A stretch of DNA of 7,493 nucleotides from Acidobacteriota bacterium (GTDB lineage Bacteria > Acidobacteriota > Polarisedimenticolia > Gp22-AA2), in NCBI GenBank assembly GCA_016177515.1, contig JACOUZ010000067.1:1-7493 (forward strand), written 5' to 3'. The translations under genes were made by a program, and so were the position numbers. The notes under the pieces are model-generated. The model was not told where the DNA came from and did no database searches. It worked only from the letters and a program-made list of their open reading frames with translations. Shown piece by piece: positions 1 to 5,716 of the stretch. Numbering within the stretch: position 1 is the first letter of the stretch; each line of letters opens with the position of its first letter.

Positions 1-91
1 CGTCCGGACCGTCATCCCCGCTGCCGCAGGCGAGGCTTACGGCCAGCGCCGCGGCCAGCCCGATGATACAGATTGCGCTCCCTATTTGCAC
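1..91 (-). CDS. Possible start of a separate lipoprotein gene, in frame inside the DUF4388 reading frame (partial)
   Basis: A GTG codon at 91-89 is preceded by GGAGGGAGGG (103-94), whose first GGAGG sits 7 nt away, which is ideal ribosome-binding spacing. From this GTG the peptide is MQIGSAICIIGLAAALAVSL, then AC, then GSGDDGPD: a hydrophobic segment, a lipobox-like SLAC with Cys22, and an acidic/small linker typical of the start of a mature lipoprotein. The N-region lacks Lys/Arg, which is a weakness, and the -3 position is Ser rather than Leu. No stop codon separates it from the upstream DUF4388 frame. It could therefore be an internal translation start, a true fusion, or an independent gene joined by an indel or lost stop. 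The gene continues past the window edge and its mature function cannot be seen. Confidence 0.4.
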   Translation of the reverse strand, partial: MQIGSAICIIGLAAALAVSLACGSGDDGPD

Positions 92-649
92 TGCCCTCCC
101 TCCGCCGGCCAGTTGCCGGGCGCGATCCAGGGCCTCTGCGGAGGTGTTGCATTGCATCACCTTGAAACCGCCCCGCTCCAGCTCATCCTCCAGGACCCGT
201 CGCAGGACCGATCTCTCGGCGAGGAGGAGGACCGTTTCGGCGCGCGGCCGCCTCTCCTCTTCGAGCTCGAAGCGGAACTCCCCTTCCTGCGCCAGGATCA
301 CCGAGCGCAGGCTCGATTTCAGCTCTTCGCGCACCACCTGATCGATCGTCTCCTGTGACACCGCTCCCATCCCGACCAGGGCCTCCGCCACCAGCTCCCC
401 CGTGCGGCCAGCCCGGGAGGCGGCCTCCATCAGGGCGCGCTCGTCGACGCGCCCGCGGCGGAGCAGGAGATCCTCGATCTCGGGCCCCCCGGGGCCCAGG
501 GTCGCGCCGCGAATCAGTCCGTCACGGAAACGCACGCGGCGCTCCCCGTCGCGCAGCGACAGGATCAGCGTTCCCGAACGGCGGCTGGCATGGATGATCT
601 GCAGGACGTCCGGGAAGGCCAGGTCCTCGAGGTTGCCGATGACGCTCAA
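1..649 (-). CDS. DUF4388 (PatA-type N-terminal) regulatory protein with incomplete receiver-like domain, 3' end cut by window edge
   Basis: 216 codons are visible and the frame is still open at the left edge. Residues 1-130 look like DUF4388, a domain found at the N-terminus of bacterial signalling proteins: it begins SVIGNLEDLAFPDVLQ, then has SGTLIL and a helical tail ending EGEFRFELE. Residues 138-180 resemble the first half of a response-regulator receiver (VLLLAERSVLRRVLEDELERGGF, then a second strand and helix). The usual Asp-Asp pair is replaced by Ala-Glu, and no third strand with a phosphorylatable Asp follows. Instead residues 187-216 form a hydrophobic stretch ending LACGSGDDGPD that looks like a lipoprotein signal. 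The start is TTG at 649: GGAG lies 5 nt upstream, the next in-frame stop is at 733-735, and no ATG, GTG or other TTG intervenes. The role in signalling is inferred from the domain. Confidence 0.75.
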   Translation of the reverse strand, partial: MSVIGNLEDLAFPDVLQIIHASRRSGTLILSLRDGERRVRFRDGLIRGATLGPGGPEIEDLLLRRGRVDERALMEAASRAGRTGELVAEALVGMGAVSQETIDQVVREELKSSLRSVILAQEGEFRFELEEERRPRAETVLLLAERSVLRRVLEDELERGGFKVMQCNTSAEALDRARQLAGGGRAVQIGSAICIIGLAAALAVSLACGSGDDGPD

Positions 650-737
650 CGGTTCTCCATTCCGCGCACCACGACCGTCAGGCCGGCGGAGGCGGCGCAG
701 CCGCTTCCCTGAGGTGGCCGAATCACGGGATAAAATC

Positions 738-755
738 TAGGCACAATTACGCCTA
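738..755. promoter_or_regulatory. 18-bp imperfect dyad, candidate operator upstream of the DUF4388 gene
   Basis: The sequence has the form TAGGC-N2-AATT-N2-GCCTA, symmetric at 14 of 18 positions and centred on AATT. Its size and spacing fit a dimeric repressor/activator half-site pair. It lies about 90 bp upstream of the TTG start of the DUF4388 gene, next to a possible -10 (TAGATT, 736-731 on minus). No known regulator motif was recognised. Confidence 0.35.
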
Positions 756-775
756 TCGCCACCCGGGAGCGCGAA

Positions 776-789
776 TTACAGGAATGTAA
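776..789. repeat. Short perfect inverted repeat TTACA-N4-TGTAA
   Basis: A 5-bp perfect stem with a 4-nt centre (GGAA on plus) lies 18 bp beyond the nusB stop codon. It is too short and AT-rich for an intrinsic terminator and has no following T-tract. It may be a second half of a regulatory region together with the dyad at 738-755, or chance in an AT-rich patch. Confidence 0.25.
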
Positions 790-807
790 CGGAAGGCGGG
801 AGAGGGG

Positions 808-1233
808 TCAGCGGCGCAGGGTGCCCGCCGCCTCCAGTTTCTTGCGGACGGCGTCCAGGATGCCGTTGGTGAACTGCCAGGAGTCTTCCCCGCCGAACCG
901 GCGGGCCAGCTCGATCGCCTCGTCGATCACGACGATCGGAGGGGTTTCCGGCTCGTGCAGGAACTCGTAGACCGCCAGCCTGAGGATGTTCCGGTCCACG
1001 ATGGCCAGACGCTCCAGGCGCCAGTTCTCGAGGCTCCCGGTCAGCAGGGCGTCGCTCTCGTGCTGCGCCCCGACCGTGCCGCTGGCCAGCCGCTCCGCGA
1101 ACGCCCGCACGTCCTGCGGGATCTCCCGATCGCCCCAGAAGGAGGCCGCCACCTCCTGCATCGGCACTCCGGAGGCCTCGGCCTGGTACAGCATCTGCAG
1201 GGCATACTCTCTGGCCCGGCGGCGCGCGCCCAT
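808..1233 (-). CDS. nusB: Transcription antitermination factor NusB
   Basis: A 141-residue protein, matching the usual NusB size (about 140). NusB binds boxA RNA as a heterodimer with NusE/S10, promoting antitermination and rRNA transcription and processing. Family features are the Arg-rich N-terminus GARRRAREYALQMLYQAE (residues 2-19), ILRLAVYE (83-90), the signature VVIDEAIELARRFGGEDS (101-118) and FTNGILDAV (121-129). ATG at 1233 is chosen because it begins exactly at the conserved Arg-rich motif; a longer reading of this frame to 1593 only runs antisense-like through ribH in another frame. The start lies 2 nt after the ribH stop (TAG-CC-ATG) and has only a weak GAG ribosome site, so translation is probably coupled to ribH. 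ribH-nusB adjacency is a widespread bacterial arrangement. Confidence 0.95.
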   Translation of the reverse strand: MGARRRAREYALQMLYQAEASGVPMQEVAASFWGDREIPQDVRAFAERLASGTVGAQHESDALLTGSLENWRLERLAIVDRNILRLAVYEFLHEPETPPIVVIDEAIELARRFGGEDSWQFTNGILDAVRKKLEAAGTLRR

Positions 1234-1235
1234 GG

Positions 1236-1706
1236 CTACTCGATGCTCCGGAACAGCGAGACCATCTCGATGGCCGCCAGGGCGGCGTCCCATCCCTTGT
1301 TGCCCGCCTTGGCGCCGGCCCGTTCGATCGCCTGGTGCAGGTTCTCGGTGGTCAGGACGCCGAAGGTCACGGGCAACCCGGCCTCCAGGGCCACGGCGGC
1401 GACGCCGCGCGCCACCTCGGCGCACACCTGCTCGTAGTGCGACGTCTCGCCGCGGATGACGCAGCCGACGCAGACCACGGCATCGTGCTTCCCGGACAGC
1501 GCCAGGCGGCGCGCCGCGACGGGGATTTCGAAGGCGCCGGGCACGCGGGCAATCAGGATGTCCTGCTCCAGGACACCGTGCCGTATGAGGCAATCGAGCG
1601 CTCCCTGGAGCAGCCGCTCGCTGATCAGATCGTTGAAGCGGCTGACGACCAGACCGACCCTCAGCCCCTTCCCGTCCAGGTTTCCGGTCACGACACGCGC
1701 CGGCAT
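1236..1706 (-). CDS. ribH: 6,7-dimethyl-8-ribityllumazine synthase
   Basis: A 156-residue protein of standard RibH length. It condenses 5-amino-6-ribitylamino-uracil with 3,4-dihydroxy-2-butanone 4-phosphate, the penultimate step of riboflavin synthesis, in the cytoplasm and usually as a 60-mer or pentamer. Visible motifs: VVSRFND (20-26, aromatic Phe24 at the pyrimidine site), VPGAFEIPVAA (55-65), GCVIRGETSHYE (81-92) with the catalytic-type His90, FGVLTTEN (115-122), and the C-terminal AGNKGWDAALAAIEM (135-149). ATG at 1706 has AAAGGTG 4 nt upstream and starts just before the first strand. The gene has its own promoter (1743-1772) and is followed directly by nusB. Other rib genes are not in the window. 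Confidence 0.95.
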   Translation of the reverse strand: MPARVVTGNLDGKGLRVGLVVSRFNDLISERLLQGALDCLIRHGVLEQDILIARVPGAFEIPVAARRLALSGKHDAVVCVGCVIRGETSHYEQVCAEVARGVAAVALEAGLPVTFGVLTTENLHQAIERAGAKAGNKGWDAALAAIEMVSLFRSIE

Positions 1707-1726
1707 GCGCACCTTTCGCGGCGGAG

Positions 1727-1743
1727 TTCTTTTGAGAAAAGAA
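1727..1743. promoter_or_regulatory. Perfect 17-nt palindrome at the ribH transcription start region
   Basis: On the minus strand this reads TTCTTTT-CTC-AAAAGAA: 7-bp perfect arms with a 3-nt centre. It begins at the downstream edge of the candidate -10 box and would cover the +1 position. This placement is typical of a repressor operator. In RNA it would be a weak A/U hairpin at the 5' end of the ribH-nusB mRNA. It is not the CIRCE element, and no known operator consensus was recognised. Confidence 0.45.
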
Positions 1744-1772
1744 TCGTAGCGGCCCGTGGAGCGGACTGTCAA
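1743..1772 (-). promoter_or_regulatory. Candidate sigma70-type promoter for ribH-nusB
   Basis: Minus-strand TTGACA (1772-1767, perfect -35), an 18-nt spacer, then TACGAT (1748-1743, 4/6 match to the -10). The -35 box contains the TGA stop of the preceding membrane-protein gene, so the promoter begins inside that gene's end. The predicted start near 1736 leaves a leader of about 30 nt before the ribH ATG, too short for an FMN riboswitch. The TTGACAG(G)TCC context and 18-nt spacing resemble the other minus-strand promoter at 5678-5707. Confidence 0.6.
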
Positions 1773-2566
1773 GGATCGAGACAGGGGCGCAGGAGCGCCG
1801 CCCAGGCGGGCGCCAGAAGCGTCTTGAGGAACGCGTCCGCGGCGAGGAGCCCGGCCGCCGTCAGGTACCACGCGCGCCGGCCGGGCGGCGCAGCGCGGGA
1901 GGACTCCCCGTCCTGTCGTCGCCCCGGGCCCGGCCCGGCGGCTCCCGGCAGGCGGCGGCGAATCGCCAGGAGGAGCGGCTCCGACAACGCCACGCCGATC
2001 AGGACGAAGGCGACCACGCGCAGGACCGCCCAGGGGGGCCAGCCGAACGCCAGGGCAGCCAGGGGCTCGCCGGCGGCGGCCAGAGAGCCGACGTAGAACG
2101 ACATGTACCCGACCAGGAGGGCGCCCAGGGCGATCCCCAGAAGCCCCGCGGAGGCCCATGCCAGGAGGCAGAAGGCCCCCAGGTGCAGGAGGTGTTGCGG
2201 CAGGAAGCGCGCCGGATCGCCCTCCCTGCCCTGGCCGTTCCGGATGAAGGCGAACATCTCGTCCCGGTAGACCGGACCGTTGAGGACCACGGCCTGCATG
2301 GCGTCCGGGTCGAGCGCCGTCGCGGCGGTGACGGAGGCAGAGAGGCTGGCCGCCCAGAGCAAGGTCGCGGCGGCGGCGGCGCGGGGCCTCTGCTGCAGGA
2401 GATGGAGCGCCAGCACCGGATAGACCGCCAGGGTCGCGAGAATGGGAAGGAGGATCGGGCCGCCGGCGGCCCTCCCCAGGAGAACGGCCACCGGCGCCAG
2501 CAGCGCCGGGAGGAAGACCCACCGGGCGAGCGATGATGCTTCTCCGGCGGGGGTGGCCGGATTCAT
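1769..2566 (-). CDS. Uncharacterised multi-pass membrane protein
   Basis: A 265-residue protein of a family I do not recognise. Hydrophobic segments at about residues 15-32, 36-57, 64-82, 128-147, 148-165, 172-200 and 233-257 suggest six or seven membrane helices. Between the third and fourth lies a polar stretch (about 85-125) with VYRDEMFAFIRNGQGREGD and RFLPQH, which looks like the most constrained part and could be a functional loop. Residues 205-232 form a low-complexity Pro/Gly/Arg linker. There is no signal peptide apart from the first helix. ATG at 2566 overlaps the kinase stop by 4 nt (ATGA) and has no ribosome site of its own, so translation is coupled to the kinase. The coupling hints at a shared role, for example moving or sensing a metabolite, but that is only inference. 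Confidence 0.8.
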   Translation of the reverse strand: MNPATPAGEASSLARWVFLPALLAPVAVLLGRAAGGPILLPILATLAVYPVLALHLLQQRPRAAAAATLLWAASLSASVTAATALDPDAMQAVVLNGPVYRDEMFAFIRNGQGREGDPARFLPQHLLHLGAFCLLAWASAGLLGIALGALLVGYMSFYVGSLAAAGEPLAALAFGWPPWAVLRVVAFVLIGVALSEPLLLAIRRRLPGAAGPGPGRRQDGESSRAAPPGRRAWYLTAAGLLAADAFLKTLLAPAWAALLRPCLDP

Positions 2567-3480
2567 CGCCCGGCCAGGGGACCGTCGAGGCTGAGGAAGT
2601 CCCGGAGCTCGGCGGCCCGCGCTTCGATCTCCCGCTCGGTGAGAGCGCCGAGGCGCCTCAGGCTGAAGTCCTCCACGCAGAACGACGCCAGGACGCTGCC
2701 GTAGATCATCGCTTCCCGCAGGCTCCTCGCGGAGGGCTCGCCGGATCGGGCCAGGTGGCCCATGAAGCCGCCGGCGAAGCTGTCCCCGGCTCCGGTCGGA
2801 TCGACCGGACGCTCCACCGGATAGGCGGGCACGGCGAAGTAATGCCCCCCTGCGAACAGCGCGGCGCCGTACTCTCCCCTCTTGATCACCAGGAAGCGCA
2901 GCCCGAGGGACAGGAGGCGCCGCGCGGCCACGACCGTGTTCAGCTCCCCCGCCAGAAGGCGGGCCTCGGAATCGTTGATGATCAGGCCGTCCACCTCGGA
3001 CAGGAGGCGCTTCAGCGACTCGTTCTTGCCCTCGATCCAGAAGTTCATCGTGTCGCAGGCGCACAGGCGCGGCTGCAGGCGCTTCAGCACCTGGGCCTGC
3101 AGATCGGGATCGATGTTCCCCAGGAACACGTGGGGAGAGGCGGCGTCCTCCTTCCTGATCTTCGGCCGGAACGATTCGAACACGTTGAGGTGCGTCGCCA
3201 GCGTCGTGCGCTCGTTGAGGTCGTCCGAGTAGACGCCGGACCAGCGAAAGGTCTTCCCGGGGGCGATTTCGATCCCCGACACGTCGATGCGGCGGCCGCG
3301 CAGCAGGCGCATCGGCTCCTCGCCGAAGTCCCGGCCGACCACGGCGACCACGCGCACGTCGGTGAAGTAGGAGGCGGCGACGGCGCAGTAGGTCGCCGAG
3401 CCGCCCAGCACCTCCGAGGCCTCGCCGTATGGGGTCCTGACGGAGTCGAAAGCCATGGATCCGATGACCAGGAGGGACAC
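2563..3480 (-). CDS. PfkB-family (ribokinase-like) sugar or nucleoside kinase
   Basis: A 305-residue protein of usual PfkB length, expected to phosphorylate a sugar or nucleoside hydroxyl with ATP. Motifs: start VIGSMAFDSV (5-14), substrate-side GGSATYCA (26-33), VGRDFGE (48-54), NDSEARLL (169-176), and the PfkB signature DPTGAGDSFAGG (227-238) with the anion hole and catalytic base Asp233. The start is GTG at 3480, just before the first strand, 3 nt after the mtnP stop and without a strong ribosome site, which suggests coupling. Placement directly behind MTA phosphorylase favours a nucleoside or ribose-type substrate such as adenosine, but residues do not settle this. The phosphorylase already yields a sugar 1-phosphate, so this kinase is not simply the MTR kinase MtnK, which belongs to a different fold family. 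Confidence 0.88.
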   Translation of the reverse strand: MSLLVIGSMAFDSVRTPYGEASEVLGGSATYCAVAASYFTDVRVVAVVGRDFGEEPMRLLRGRRIDVSGIEIAPGKTFRWSGVYSDDLNERTTLATHLNVFESFRPKIRKEDAASPHVFLGNIDPDLQAQVLKRLQPRLCACDTMNFWIEGKNESLKRLLSEVDGLIINDSEARLLAGELNTVVAARRLLSLGLRFLVIKRGEYGAALFAGGHYFAVPAYPVERPVDPTGAGDSFAGGFMGHLARSGEPSARSLREAMIYGSVLASFCVEDFSLRRLGALTEREIEARAAELRDFLSLDGPLAGR

Positions 3481-3483
3481 GGT

Positions 3484-4341
3484 TCAGCCCAGGTATTTCG
3501 CGGCCAGCAGGCGCAGCCGCTCGCGGGACTCGCGGGGGACGGACGCGGGGTCGGTGAGGATGGCGTTCTGCAGGGCGGCGGCACAGGGGCAGGAGCGCGC
3601 CTCGGGCAGCCGGACGACGGCCCGCGCCAGGATCGCCCGGGCCATCGCGGCGTTGTCCTGGAGCCGCGCCACCACCTCCTCGACCGTCACGGGATCGGTG
3701 CCGGCGCGCCAGCAGTCGTAGTCGGTGACCATGGCCAGGGTGGCGTAGCAGATCTCCGCCTCGCGGGCGAGCTTCGCCTCCTGGACGTTGGTCATGCCGA
3801 TCACGTCGGCCTCGAAAGACCGGTACAGGCGCGACTCGGCGCGCGTGGAGAACTGCGGGCCTTCGATGCACACGTAGGTGCCGCCGCGCCGGACGCGCGC
3901 GCCGCAGGCTCCGGCCGCCTCGAAGAGCGACGCGTGGAGGTCCGGGCAGACCGGATCGGCCAGCGACACGTGCGCCACCACTCCGCCCCCGAAGAAGGTC
4001 GAGGGGCGGTGCCGCGTCCAATCGATGAACTGGTCCGGCAGCACGACGTCCAGCGGTCGAATCTCCTCCTTGAGGCTGCCGACGGCGCTCACCGACACGA
4101 TGCGTACGGCCCCGAGCGCCTTGAATCCGTATACGTTGGCGCGGAAGTTGATCTCCGAAGGGAGGATCCGGTGGCCCCGGCCGTGCCGCGCCAGAAACGC
4201 GATGTCGCGGCCGGCCAGGCGGCCCAGGACGTAGATGTCGGAGGGATCTCCGAACGGCGTTCCGACCTTCTCCTCGCGCCGATCCTCGAGGCCGGCCATC
4301 TGGTACAGACCGCTGCCGCCGATCACGCCGAGGGCGCCCAT
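3484..4341 (-). CDS. mtnP: S-methyl-5'-thioadenosine phosphorylase (purine nucleoside phosphorylase family)
   Basis: A 285-residue trimeric-PNP-fold enzyme that splits methylthioadenosine with phosphate to adenine and methylthioribose 1-phosphate, recycling the by-product of polyamine and other SAM-dependent synthesis. Motifs: phosphate loop GVIGGSGLY (5-13), ARHGRGH (51-57), PSEINFRANVYG (61-72), SVSAVGSL (83-90), EGPQFSTRAES (160-170), MTNVQEAKLAREAEICYA (183-200) and TDYDCW (206-211). The two Asp of DYD are the residues that in MTA phosphorylases select adenine over hypoxanthine/guanine. A C-terminal CPC (251-253) recalls the CxC of archaeal MTAP II-type enzymes. ATG at 4341 has GGAG 6 nt upstream, but both lie in a potential hairpin (4340-4367). 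The upstream patatin gene ends 27 nt before. Other methionine-salvage genes such as mtnA are not seen. Confidence 0.93.
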   Translation of the reverse strand: MGALGVIGGSGLYQMAGLEDRREEKVGTPFGDPSDIYVLGRLAGRDIAFLARHGRGHRILPSEINFRANVYGFKALGAVRIVSVSAVGSLKEEIRPLDVVLPDQFIDWTRHRPSTFFGGGVVAHVSLADPVCPDLHASLFEAAGACGARVRRGGTYVCIEGPQFSTRAESRLYRSFEADVIGMTNVQEAKLAREAEICYATLAMVTDYDCWRAGTDPVTVEEVVARLQDNAAMARAILARAVVRLPEARSCPCAAALQNAILTDPASVPRESRERLRLLAAKYLG

Positions 4342-4367
4342 GCGCTGCTCCGAGAATGGGAGCGCAT
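4340..4367 (-). promoter_or_regulatory. Hairpin covering the mtnP ribosome-binding site and start codon
   Basis: In the minus-strand RNA, ATGCGCT (4367-4361) is perfectly complementary to AGCGCAT (4346-4340), a 7-bp stem with a 14-nt loop. The A and T of the mtnP start codon are in the stem and its GGAG ribosome site is in the loop. An alternative GCTCC:GGAGC pairing (4363-4359 with 4351-4347) would directly mask the ribosome site. The patatin stop codon ends 1 nt before the hairpin, so ribosomes finishing patatin could open it, giving translational coupling. Confidence 0.4.
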
Positions 4368-4368
4368 G

Positions 4369-5247
4369 CTAGCAATTGCCCCCGGGGTAGTCAAGAAAAC
4401 CGGCGGGGGACGTGGCTTTGGCGCGCCCCCAGTCTCGCAGAGGGCCGAGGCAGCGTTCCACGGCGGCCTCCCCCGCTTCGGCCAGCCTGGCGGGGTCGCC
4501 CCGCCGCGGGAAGATCGTCCCGCAGCCGCGCACGTCCGGGCGCAGCACCAGCAGGCGATCGCCGCACGCCTGCTGCAGATTCTGCCAGTAAGAGCGCCGC
4601 GCCTGCCTGGGGCAGACGATCAACGAGAGGTCGACGGCGATGACCCGCCGCGATCGGAGCGGCGGCGCGAACGCCCTTTCAATCGGCACCGCCGTGAACC
4701 AGCCGGCGTCGGCCAGGTAGCGCCGCCGACCGCCCATTTCGGCGCGCAGCGGCGGGAACAGCAGCGGGATGGCCGCCGACGCCTTCACCGCCGACGACAG
4801 CGGCAGCGGCTCGGGCAGACCCGGGCCGCCCAGGGCGAACACCTCCTCGCGGCGCACGATGTCGAAGGTCAGCACCCCGAGCCTGCGCACATTGTGGTGC
4901 AGCCGCCCGAAGGTAGCGCCATCCAGGCGCTCGAGGTACTCCGGGATCGCCCCGGCGCGCCGGCCGGCCGCCTCCGAGAGGCCCGGCACCCTCCACCGCG
5001 ACAGGGCGAAGGCCAGGAGCGATCCCGCCGTGAGGCGCCGCGCGGCCAGGAGCATCTCGTCCGGATCCATCCCGACCGCCGCGTACATGGCTCCGACGAT
5101 GGCGCCCACGCTGCAGCCGACAATCGCATCGATCGGCACCGCCTCCCGGCGCAGGCGGCGCAGCACGGCGGCGTGGGCCACACCGCGCGCCCCTCCGGCC
5201 CCCAGAACGAGCGTGACTCCCGGGGCGCACGATGCGGCTTCGATCAT
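4369..5247 (-). CDS. Patatin-like phospholipase / acyl hydrolase
   Basis: A 292-residue protein of the bacterial patatin-like family, Ser-Asp dyad hydrolases acting on phospholipid or other acyl esters. Visible in order: the oxyanion loop GAGGARG (16-22), the nucleophile elbow GCSVG (44-48) with Ser46, AVKASAAIPLLFPP (153-166, typical of the family), and the catalytic Asp180 in LADAGWFTAVP (178-188; DAG in place of the commoner DGG). There is no signal peptide or membrane anchor, so it is probably cytosolic or peripheral. The C-terminal part (230-292) has a conserved-looking LLVLRPDVRG and then a short Cys/Pro/Gly-rich end. ATG at 5247 has AAGGG 8 nt upstream and lies 12 nt after the stop of the small upstream gene. 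The physiological substrate is unknown. Confidence 0.9.
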   Translation of the reverse strand: MIEAASCAPGVTLVLGAGGARGVAHAAVLRRLRREAVPIDAIVGCSVGAIVGAMYAAVGMDPDEMLLAARRLTAGSLLAFALSRWRVPGLSEAAGRRAGAIPEYLERLDGATFGRLHHNVRRLGVLTFDIVRREEVFALGGPGLPEPLPLSSAVKASAAIPLLFPPLRAEMGGRRRYLADAGWFTAVPIERAFAPPLRSRRVIAVDLSLIVCPRQARRSYWQNLQQACGDRLLVLRPDVRGCGTIFPRRGDPARLAEAGEAAVERCLGPLRDWGRAKATSPAGFLDYPGGNC

Positions 5248-5259
5248 GAGGCGGGCCCT

Positions 5260-5571
5260 TCAGGCGGGACGGGGACGGACCAGCCGCAGCAGACGGGTCT
5301 TCGGACCGCCCGCGGCACGCCCGACGACCTCGAGAAAGGCGGGAAGAGGCTGCAGAACGAGCACCAGAGCGCGCCCGCCGCGACCGGATCGGGAGGCGGC
5401 CCGAATGAGCCTCCGGAAGCCCTTCTCAACGGCAAGCGCCCCGCGCCGGGCGGCCGCGGCCCTGACCCCGTTCTGCCTCAGAAAATGGGAGGTCACCAGG
5501 CGGGCCAGGCGCGCCAGGGCCGGCTCGCCCGGCAGTGTCAGGACCAGGGCCTCCTGCCCGGGCGATGTCAC
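5260..5571 (-). CDS. Small protein, possible degenerate anti-sigma-factor/HATPase-like domain
   Basis: A 103-residue protein, first gene of the minus-strand unit. The pattern LVLTLPGEPALARLARLV (9-26), a helix with ALAVEKGFRRLIRAA (45-59), and a strand ALVLVLQPLPAFLEVVG (68-84) resembles the RsbW-type serine kinase/anti-sigma HATPase fold. However, the N-box Asn expected four residues after Glu49 is Arg53, and no DxGxG box is present. If related, it has probably lost ATP binding and may act by protein-protein contact only. The assignment is weak. I chose GTG at 5571 because GAGGGGAGG (5583-5575) lies just upstream and the fold would begin right after it; GTG at 5628 in the same frame has no ribosome site. 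ATG at 5574-5572 is immediately followed by TGA-like bases out of frame and is not used. The patatin gene follows after 12 nt. Confidence 0.6.
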   Translation of the reverse strand: MTSPGQEALVLTLPGEPALARLARLVTSHFLRQNGVRAAAARRGALAVEKGFRRLIRAASRSGRGGRALVLVLQPLPAFLEVVGRAAGGPKTRLLRLVRPRPA

Positions 5572-5677
5572 ATGCCTCCCCTCGAGCGCTGCGGTCCCAG
5601 AACACCTCCCCGGCCCCTGCGGATCCACCTGGGCGGCGAAGAGCGCCGTGCGGTTCGAAACCGGCCGAATCGACGGC

Positions 5678-5707
5678 AGTTTAGGAATTGCCGGGGGGAC
5701 CTGTCAA
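5678..5707 (-). promoter_or_regulatory. Candidate sigma70-type promoter for the five-gene minus-strand unit
   Basis: Minus-strand TTGACA (5707-5702, perfect), an 18-nt spacer containing a run of six C, then TAAACT (5683-5678, 4/6 match to the -10). The predicted start near 5671 gives a leader of about 100 nt before GTG 5571. It would drive the small HATPase-like protein, patatin, mtnP, kinase and membrane protein, since no other promoter is evident between them. Confidence 0.55.
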
Positions 5708-5716
5708 TCGCATGGC

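Larger units (their letters stand above)
650..807. other. Intergenic region between nusB and the DUF4388 gene
   Basis: These 158 bp contain no convincing ORF. The centre (about 720-790) is markedly richer in A/T than the surroundings and contains two dyads, listed separately. I see no G/C hairpin followed by a T-run after nusB on the minus strand, so no intrinsic terminator is called. No confident -35/-10 pair is visible either; TAGATT on the minus strand (736-731) is a possible -10 without a good -35. Confidence 0.6.

Noticed and set aside
63..740. Several plus-strand frames opposite the DUF4388 gene
   Set aside because: They are Arg/Ser/Pro-rich and lack motifs, while the minus strand has a coherent DUF4388 domain with a ribosome site.
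740..807. Intrinsic terminator after nusB
   Set aside because: There is only a 5-bp AT-rich dyad, and no GC stem with a following T-run on the minus strand.
1707..1768. FMN riboswitch upstream of ribH
   Set aside because: The leader from the candidate promoter is about 30 nt, and none of the conserved RFN-element helices is visible.
1236..2522. 428-codon minus-strand frame containing ribH
   Set aside because: The part upstream of ATG 1706 is an out-of-frame reading of the membrane-protein gene. RibH starts at 1706, with a ribosome site and standard length.
1769..4375. 868-codon minus-strand frame ending in the membrane protein
   Set aside because: Only its last 265 codons (from ATG 2566) look like protein. 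The rest is an out-of-frame Arg/Pro/Gly-rich reading through the kinase and mtnP genes.
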